In this document: one piece after another, positions 57,591-64,000 of the stretch | Layout of the letters: each line of letters begins with the position of its first letter | Position numbering within the stretch: the first letter of the stretch is position 1 | Notes under the pieces: model-generated | Database searches by the model: none | What the model was told of the DNA's origin: nothing | Seen by the model: only the letters and a program-made list of their open reading frames with translations | Program-made: the position numbers and the translations under genes | Origin: Coptis chinensis | Taxonomy: Eukaryota > Streptophyta > Magnoliopsida > Ranunculales > Ranunculaceae | Assembly (NCBI GenBank): GCA_015680905.1 | Contig: CM027378.1 | Coordinates: 3,410,001 to 3,474,000, forward strand | Direction: 5' to 3' | Length of the DNA: 64,000 bases

Positions 57591-58984
57591 GACCTCTTCT
57601 AACTTTGTATGATTTATTTTGGATAAAAAAAAAATGTACACTCCCAATATATATTTTGATAATTGAAGATACATCTCCTCTAGCCCTCTAGAGCAATGGC
57701 GGAGCTAGGGGGTACCCTGGCCTTTTGGTAATAGTTTTATAAACACTTATTGTAATTCTTTTGTAGGAAAAAAAAATAACACTCACGTCCCAATATTTTA
57801 TAATATATTATCTAAACATTTTATTCCTTAATATTTTTATATTTTTATATTGTTTTTAATGAATTCTATCGGTTAATCGAATTCATAATAATTTATTGTG
57901 TTAATTGTGTTTCTACACTAATTTTGATTGTTTATTGTAATGAAATTAGTTTTGAATCTACTTAAGCCGAAGACTAAAAGAAATACACTAAAGTCTACCA
58001 TTTTACAATATTATTGACGTATTGAGATGTGACAATTTTTTATTTTTTATTTTTCCATTGCCTCGGCTATTTTTCTTATTACAATCCTAAATGTTCTTTG
58101 GTTTTGTAAATTGTACAATTTTAAAGTGGTTTCCTAGCTAAAGCATATATACGAAACATTTTATATTTTTAAGTTTTTAATTTTCTAAAGCTAAATGAAA
58201 TGTTAATTGTAATTTTGAAGATTTAAAAAGAACGACACATTGGGTGTGTTAGTGTGTGTATTTTTTGTTAGCTGTGTTCAGGTGGCTAACCCTCACCACT
58301 ACTAAAAAAAAGGCTTGTTGTGTCGATTTTTAAGTGACACAACAAGTTTGATGTGTCGACTTTTTCTGATTTACAATGCGACACAAGTAGTGGTGCGCGT
58401 GACACAATAGGTTTTTATCAAACCGTCACAATATATATAGTACTTATGTTAGTTTTTAAGTATAAACTGACACAATAGGTATACTACTTGTGTCGATTTT
58501 GGCCTTGCACAATCGTAAATTTGCTATGGGAAAAGCACAAACCGACACAAGAAATAGAGTTGTTGTGCCAGTTCTTCTTTAAACAATACAAAATTAGATC
58601 CCTTCTTGTGTCCGTTTTAGTGGATCACTTGTTTCTAAAAAAAAAATGTAGAACAACTATTGACCTGTATAAAATCATTGTCATCCACATCGATATAACA
58701 CAACTAACAATCTCAAAAACAATTTCATTTCATGACTAAATAATTTCATTATCCAACATCAGTTTACAACCAACCAACCAACTATTCAAAATACAAAACG
58801 AAAACTCACAAAATAAAACCTAATCAGCCTAGTCTAGTCTAACACCATGTGAGAAAATGATTTCACGTATAGCTTTTATCCATCCATCTAGCCATTATAG
58901 CCGCGTTTTATTAAGTTCAATTTACAAAAAAAAAGAAAAAACAAAACAAAAGAAGTAGTTCGGTACGGTTCAATATATTGTAAA

Positions 58985-59150
58985 GCAACAAAGTTCATTA
59001 TAGAATAAAATGCAAATATGCTACATGTTTTGGAACAAGCAAATACGATACAAAACTCTTTTCTAATACAAAATGCAAATACGCTACATGTTTTGGAACA
59101 AGTAAATACGGTACAAAACTCTTTTCTAGTTTTGGAACAAGTAAATATGT
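58985..59150. repeat. Short tandem repeat inside the CACTA element
   Basis: About 2.5 copies of a roughly 70-bp unit with ACATGTTTTGGAACAAG(C/T)A and ACAAAACTCTTTTCTA. On the minus strand it reads as FTCSKT peptide repeats, which is an artefact of the repeat. Confidence 0.8.
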
Positions 59151-60840
59151 AATACCCCAAAACTCAAACAATTACAAATCTATGACACGTGGTTTTTATA
59201 GTAAAATTTTGGCAACATCTCCTCTGTATTTTTGACATTTCATAAATATAAACCTGTCATAACCTGAAAATCACAATCATATATTTTTCATTGGTTAACC
59301 CAGTTACTTAACCGTCTTGACCGATGCCAGAGCAGTCAAATAACTGGCTTACAAAAATGAGATCACTTCAACATTAGGACTTAGTAGCCAAAGTACTTGA
59401 ATGTCTCAACTAATACTAGATCATCCAAGCACCTCGTACAAAGTCATTACCGAAAACACAAGTAAAATACATACATCCGAGTCCCATAGCTATCAAAAAG
59501 TTTACACCCTTAACAAATGATATTTACAATGTATACATACCATATTTCCTAAAGTTTTCGTTGATTATAAATTCAGTGTTTGCTTTATTGTTGATCTGGT
59601 AATGACTAATCTTATATCTATACTTAAATGAAATCTATTTCGACGCCTAGATCCAAATTCAGAACAAGTTCATCTTGTACTTTTATCATTTCTCCTAATA
59701 CCAAAAGATTGAGCAATATACCTAACTATTGAAAAAAGTAACGATTAACAACTAAATTGTTCCAATGTACACCTTAGCGGCTACTTGGACTCCTTAACAA
59801 GTAAGCTAGCTAGCTACTCCATGGGTAGCTCAAAAAATAAATTAGAAAACAATTCTAATTAATATAAGTCAATAGAGCCCAGATAATACCTTACACAAAT
59901 AGCCGTGATGATCTATAGGATATATTGGTCAATAAAGTCAATGAAGTCTTGGTCGTATACGTGTCCCTTCTAGCCAACTCCATCACCTAAGTGAGTCAAG
60001 AAAAAAGTTGATGGATTATGAATTTTTTTCGATGACATACTTTTTTTGATATCATATTTTTTTGTTTATGTTGATGTGATGTATTAAAGAACATGATAAC
60101 TCTATTCACTTTCTTTTTTATTGGTAGACCAGGATCCTCGATCAAGTGCAGCATGGAGAGCATCACATAGTAACCACATAAGATAACCCCTTTTTGTTGT
60201 GGGCACTTCACAAAAAAGTATATAAAACAATCAATTATATATATGCAACCAATAACAAAGATACACATTTTAGTACTAAATAGTCAACTATCATCGTGGT
60301 GGTGATTAGATTACATTAACTACATGCAAAAGGTGCAGGAAATTGAGGTGGAACAGTCCAACTTTCAAAACCTATAACTCCCAGCTCAGTTATCCAATGA
60401 TAATGAAATTGGGACTGTTAGAAATTAGATACAGAGACCTAACTTTTCATCCTAGGTCACTGAAACTCAAAACCAACTCATTCAAGTGCAAAGTCAGTCC
60501 ACCACAGCTGCCTGGGCAAACTGTAGCACATATTTTAAACTTCTAAGCAAACCTGCAATACTTATAGTATGGTTAACAATCTAATTCCACACATCCACTC
60601 ACCCTCACAAAGTGCTAAGGAGTGGAACCAAATAATTCAAGTAGAAGATGCAAGCAACATACTATGTATCACCCAAGCTAATGACATAAAGAAAGATGGA
60701 ATGAATACTTACCGGTTCCTTGCATGCCAATTCTCAAATACCAACCAAACAATAAACTTAACCCATCTTTATTCTCACACAAACATAACTTACTATAAAA
60801 GTGTTAATCCATACCTGACTAAACTTCTTTAGATACCCCT
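59149..60840 (-). mobile_element. Possible LTR-derived sequence inside the CACTA element
   Basis: The minus strand ends GGGGTATTACA at 59149, like the 3' end of many plant chromovirus-type gypsy LTRs. At 60340-60480 its phrases GGGAGTTATAGGTTTTG and GACCTAGGATGAAAAGTTAG recall the same class. I could not find the other terminus or a 5-bp duplication, so the right limit is a guess. Fossil if real. Confidence 0.3.
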
Positions 60841-62751
60841 TGAATTATCAAACTAGGACTTTTACATTTTACATTACAACTTACCTTGTTGCCGTATCGA
60901 AAGAGAGAGAAAACACTTAAGAAAGTCACTGCTACCATTTGATTCACTACCACGCACCATCCAAGCTTGATACTAAATTGAATATTAAGTATACAAGAAG
61001 TTCGGATTATGGTTTGAGAAAGAGGGAACTTTGAGGCAGATGAATTGAAAAACTATCAAGTGGTAATTCATCCAAAATAAGGTGATGAGGCATCCTTATC
61101 TTTCTTTATTTTTGCTCCCCCTTCTTATTCTATCCTCCCCTCTTTTTCAATTCAAAGAGATAAGAACAAAAGAGAACCCCCTCCTTCATCTTTTCATGTC
61201 TATCCTTCACTTAGATATGAGCCTAATTAGTAAGCCTACATACAGGCCTAACTCGACCTAAAATTAATATGAAGGCCCAAAACAGTTATAAGCCCACATA
61301 AAACAAATACTTAATACTTACCAGTTACCACTAGGCATCAAATGCATTTTAATGACACTAATAATTAAATGAATGAATTATCCCATGCTAGAAATAAACT
61401 ATATGATCACTCCCAAATTCTCATAATTAATAGTAAAATCCATCACTAACTTAAAATATTAAATTCTAATAATTGCACATTTAATCACCAAATCACAAAC
61501 TCGCATGTAAATAGACGAGCTCCACTAACTGAACATGATATATAAGCAAACAAAACAGCCACCAAACTCTGTGCCTCACCAATATACTTTATGTAAATGA
61601 ACTTTCAAATATTTAGAAATAGTACCAGAAAGGTGTGCAAGCCAATGTAATGGTGTCATCGTACCACTCTATCATTTTTGGAACTCTTATGGAGTGAGTT
61701 GAGAAGAAACATGAAACTAATATATAGGAATTTTATAGGGTGTGCAAAAACCATCAGCTAGATAAACGAAAGAACTCCTCTAACTACTAATCAATATACT
61801 GATTCAATAACTCCTATCATCAACTATACAAGAAACAATACCTTCAATGACACCTTAACAATCAACTTTGCATTAAGTTCAGTGGACAATCCAACTGCCA
61901 TAGCCTTTGCAACCATCTCAAATGACAAAGAAACCAAGGTAGCCTTCCCCTTGCATTTGAAACCAAAGAAACACATTCAAACCTTATAAGCAATGTCACC
62001 CCAAATCAATATAAAGCATATGAGCACAAGAGGATGCGATATGGGTGTTGAACCAATTTAGCTGCTAGAAGAAGCAAATGTCAAAGAACTTGATACCTAT
62101 ACTTGAACTATACATACGCTAAGTACATTCTAGTTTATGATATATAGTTTGATTACAGTTTAAAAAAATGGCAATGTGAGCATTCAACCAAACAATAACA
62201 TTCAAAGGCAAGCAACAACAACACATGCAAGAAGACGCAAAATGAAATCGTTACGGCTTTACGCAAACAGAATCCAAACAACCAAAATGTAATTCTTTTA
62301 CTTTAGATAATAGTGATTATCACTCATTGGCACAACTCAAACGACAACAAAACTCCCAACAATATTCAGACATCAAATAACATCTTGTTAACAGAAAATC
62401 AGTCATTTTCATTAACAAACCAACACCAGCAACTTAAACGGCAGTCAAACTTTTCTAGAGGAGGGATATGAACTTAAAGAAGAACTAACCAACATATAAC
62501 AATTTCAAATACATTGATTCAAAAGCCTTCAACATGCCAAATTAAAGCTTCCAGCATAATTCTAAACTAACCATACACTTAAAACTTTAAATTCAACAAA
62601 ATAAAGTTGACAAAACAACATAAACACATAAAATTTCAAATACCCATTTCTCAAAATTCGAATCAAAGCATATAATCAACATCAGATCTACAAAAACCCA
62701 TTTTTTGAAACAATTATATTCAATTAGTTAAAATCAGGGGGAATTTGAAAT
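60841..62751. other. CACTA interior, nothing recognised
   Basis: AT-rich, noncoding. No domain, tRNA or bounded repeat found. Confidence 0.45.
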
Positions 62752-63520
62752 ATTTTTAATGGCTTAAGTACCTATTCCGTTAAATCTGCAACATCTTCGA
62801 GCGTTTTCCAGACCCATCTCCTTCTTCTTTTCCAGACCTATCCAATGAAAAAAAAACGGTAGTCAAATTTAAAAATTAAAGTGAGAAAAGTAATTAAATT
62901 GGGGGTACCTTTTTCTTTAAGAAAGAAGAGAAAGCGTCGGCGGTTTGTGTTTTGAGAGGTTCAAATTTTGAAAGTGCGAAAAAGTTAGAGTTTTTTTTTT
63001 GTGTGAAAGAGATGAAGAGGAGAGAGACAGAAATATTTTTGGAGCGGGATACTTGAAACATTTCACTGCCGAAAGTTTGATGTGTCGGTCTCATAAAGCC
63101 CACTACAAGCACTAACTCATATTTTATCAGAAGTGATTTTTAATGGCTTAAGTACCTATTCCGTTAAATCTGCAACATCTTCGAGCGTTTTCCAGACCCA
63201 TCTCCTTCTTCTTTTCCAGACCTATCCAATGAAAAAAAAAACGGTAGTCAAATTTAAAAATTAAAGTGAGAAAAGTAATGAAATTGGGGGTACCTACTTT
63301 TTCTTTAAGAAAGAAGAGAAAGCGTCGGCGGTTTGTGTTTTGAGAGGTTCGGATTTTGAAAGTGCAAAAAATCTAGAGTTTTTTTTTTTTGTGTGAAAGA
63401 GATGAAGAGGAGAGAGACAAAAATATTTTTGGAGCGGGATACTTGAAACATTTCACTGCCGAAAGTTTGATGTGTCGGTCTCATAAAGCCCACTACAAGC
63501 ACTAACTCATATTTTATCAG
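62752..63520. repeat. 384-bp tandem duplication near the CACTA right end
   Basis: Unit 1 (62752-63135) and unit 2 (63136 to about 63520) both start ATTTTTAATGGCTTAAGTAC and run through TCTGCAACATCTTCGAGCG to CTAACTCATATTTTATCAG, with only a few differences. On the minus strand each has an open frame starting MLVVGFMRPTHQTFGSEMFQ or its equivalent, which may be a leader or first exon of the element's lost transcript. The near identity implies a recent duplication. Confidence 0.88.
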
Positions 63521-63759
63521 AAGTGACACAACAACATGATTTGTAGTGTCGATTTCGATAAAATAGACACAATTGAAAATTTTGTAGTGTCGGTTTTCAG
63601 TGAACTGACACAAGAAACATGTTTCTAATACAAACCGACACAAGAAAGTTTATTGTGTCCGTTTTTATATACCCGACACAACCTGTTTTTTTGAACCGAC
63701 ACAACAACCCTTTTTTTAGTAGTGTCACCAATATTCCTAGCTTTGCCACTGCTCTAGAG

Positions 63760-64000
63760 GTGCTTAAATTAGGCTGCATTAATTATGCATACTAGCAAAA
63801 GTGCACACCCATATAGGCATCAAGTTGAATAGTGGTTATATATGTACTTTCGTTAATTAATTGTATACGAGACATTAGCATGCTGAAATTGAGAAGGGAA
63901 ACTTGATCATTTCCCATCGTATCTGTAATTATGTATACATTACCTACTTAAGTCAAAATTAACATGCAGTTTGTTTAGTTTGCTTTGTCATCATAGTTTA
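63760..64000. other. Right edge, nothing recognised
   Basis: AT-rich sequence outside hAT element F. No gene or repeat seen. Confidence 0.5.

Larger units (their letters stand above)
58297..63724. mobile_element. CACTA (En/Spm-type) nonautonomous element, 5.4 kb
   Basis: Left terminus CACTACTAAAAAAAAGGCTT and right terminus inverted CACTACTAAAAAAAGGGTTG. Both subterminal regions (58300-58620 and 63520-63720) are packed with TTGTGTCG(A/G)TTTT and GACACAA words in both orientations, a CACTA hallmark. The flanks share TCAC on both sides, whereas the family usually makes a 3-bp duplication, so the exact target copy is ambiguous by one base. I saw no TNP-type transposase similarity. The interior carries tandem repeats, possible LTR-derived sequence and unrecognised AT-rich DNA. 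Confidence 0.85.
57694..63751. mobile_element. hAT nonautonomous element F (about 630 bp), split by a CACTA element
   Basis: The left end is CAATGGCGGAGCTAGG and the right end read inward is CAGTGGCAAAGCTAGG (13 of 16 match). An 8-bp palindromic duplication CTCTAGAG flanks it at 57686-57693 and 63752-63759. Removing the inserted CACTA (58297-63724) leaves 603 bp on the left and 27 bp on the right. Interior noncoding. GTGGCGGAGC-type ends are common in plant hAT MITEs. Confidence 0.85.

Noticed and set aside
58888-59160. 90-codon frame with FTCSKT repeats
   Set aside because: Generated by a short tandem DNA repeat inside the CACTA element; no protein family recognised.

Overview
This window looks like repeat-dominated nuclear DNA of a flowering plant, probably a eudicot. 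The evidence is low G+C intergenic sequence, Ty1/copia and Ty3/gypsy retrotransposons, L1-type LINE debris, many small DNA transposons (hAT, Mutator-like, Harbinger, CACTA), a CYP82-type cytochrome P450 relic, a plant bHLH gene and a decayed piece of plastid DNA carrying atpA and atpF. I cannot name the species.

Host genes are few. One gene looks intact: a plus-strand bHLH transcription factor starting at 32949, behind a duplicated promoter segment. Two host-derived pseudogenes are clear: a minus-strand CYP82-like P450 (9636-12553, two exons) and a plus-strand ribosomal protein eS28 (RPS28) copy (26363-26982). A plastid insertion (39015-40645, minus) holds much of atpA and exon 2 of atpF.

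Layout. 1-5481: minus-strand Ty3/gypsy element running off the left edge, inserted in an L1 LINE relic (5482 to about 8000) that also carries two adjacent hAT elements. 8340-9360: RNase H fragment split by a Harbinger MITE. 9636-12553: P450 pseudogene. 12960-17830: another RNase H fragment split by a hAT MITE and a young copia element. 17960-21503: copia debris and a LINE ORF1. 21750-27470: sequence with no gene except the RPS28 pseudogene, carrying two hAT elements, a Mutator-like MITE and a CACTA relic. 27477-32339: plus-strand copia element. 32498-33683: bHLH gene and promoter. 33660-38830: cluster of inverted-repeat elements, copia relic and RNase H fragment. 39015-40645: plastid DNA. 40650-49000: gypsy LTR copies in both orientations, microsatellites, a Mutator-like hairpin and gypsy pol debris. 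49092-57610: an RT-associated protein fragment split by an 8 kb LTR element with 2.5 kb LTRs and no recognisable gag-pol. 57694-63751: a hAT element split by a 5.4 kb CACTA element.

The main result is a nested-insertion record. Most boundaries are fixed by target-site duplications read directly from the sequence: 8 bp for six hAT elements, 9 bp for two Mutator-like elements, TTA for Harbinger and 5 bp for the large LTR element. I found no CRISPR array, operon, rRNA gene or convincing tRNA gene, and no evidence of a new coding system. The most unusual items are the large LTR element with a possible captured host exon, the paired hAT elements sharing a target site, and the duplicated bHLH promoter.
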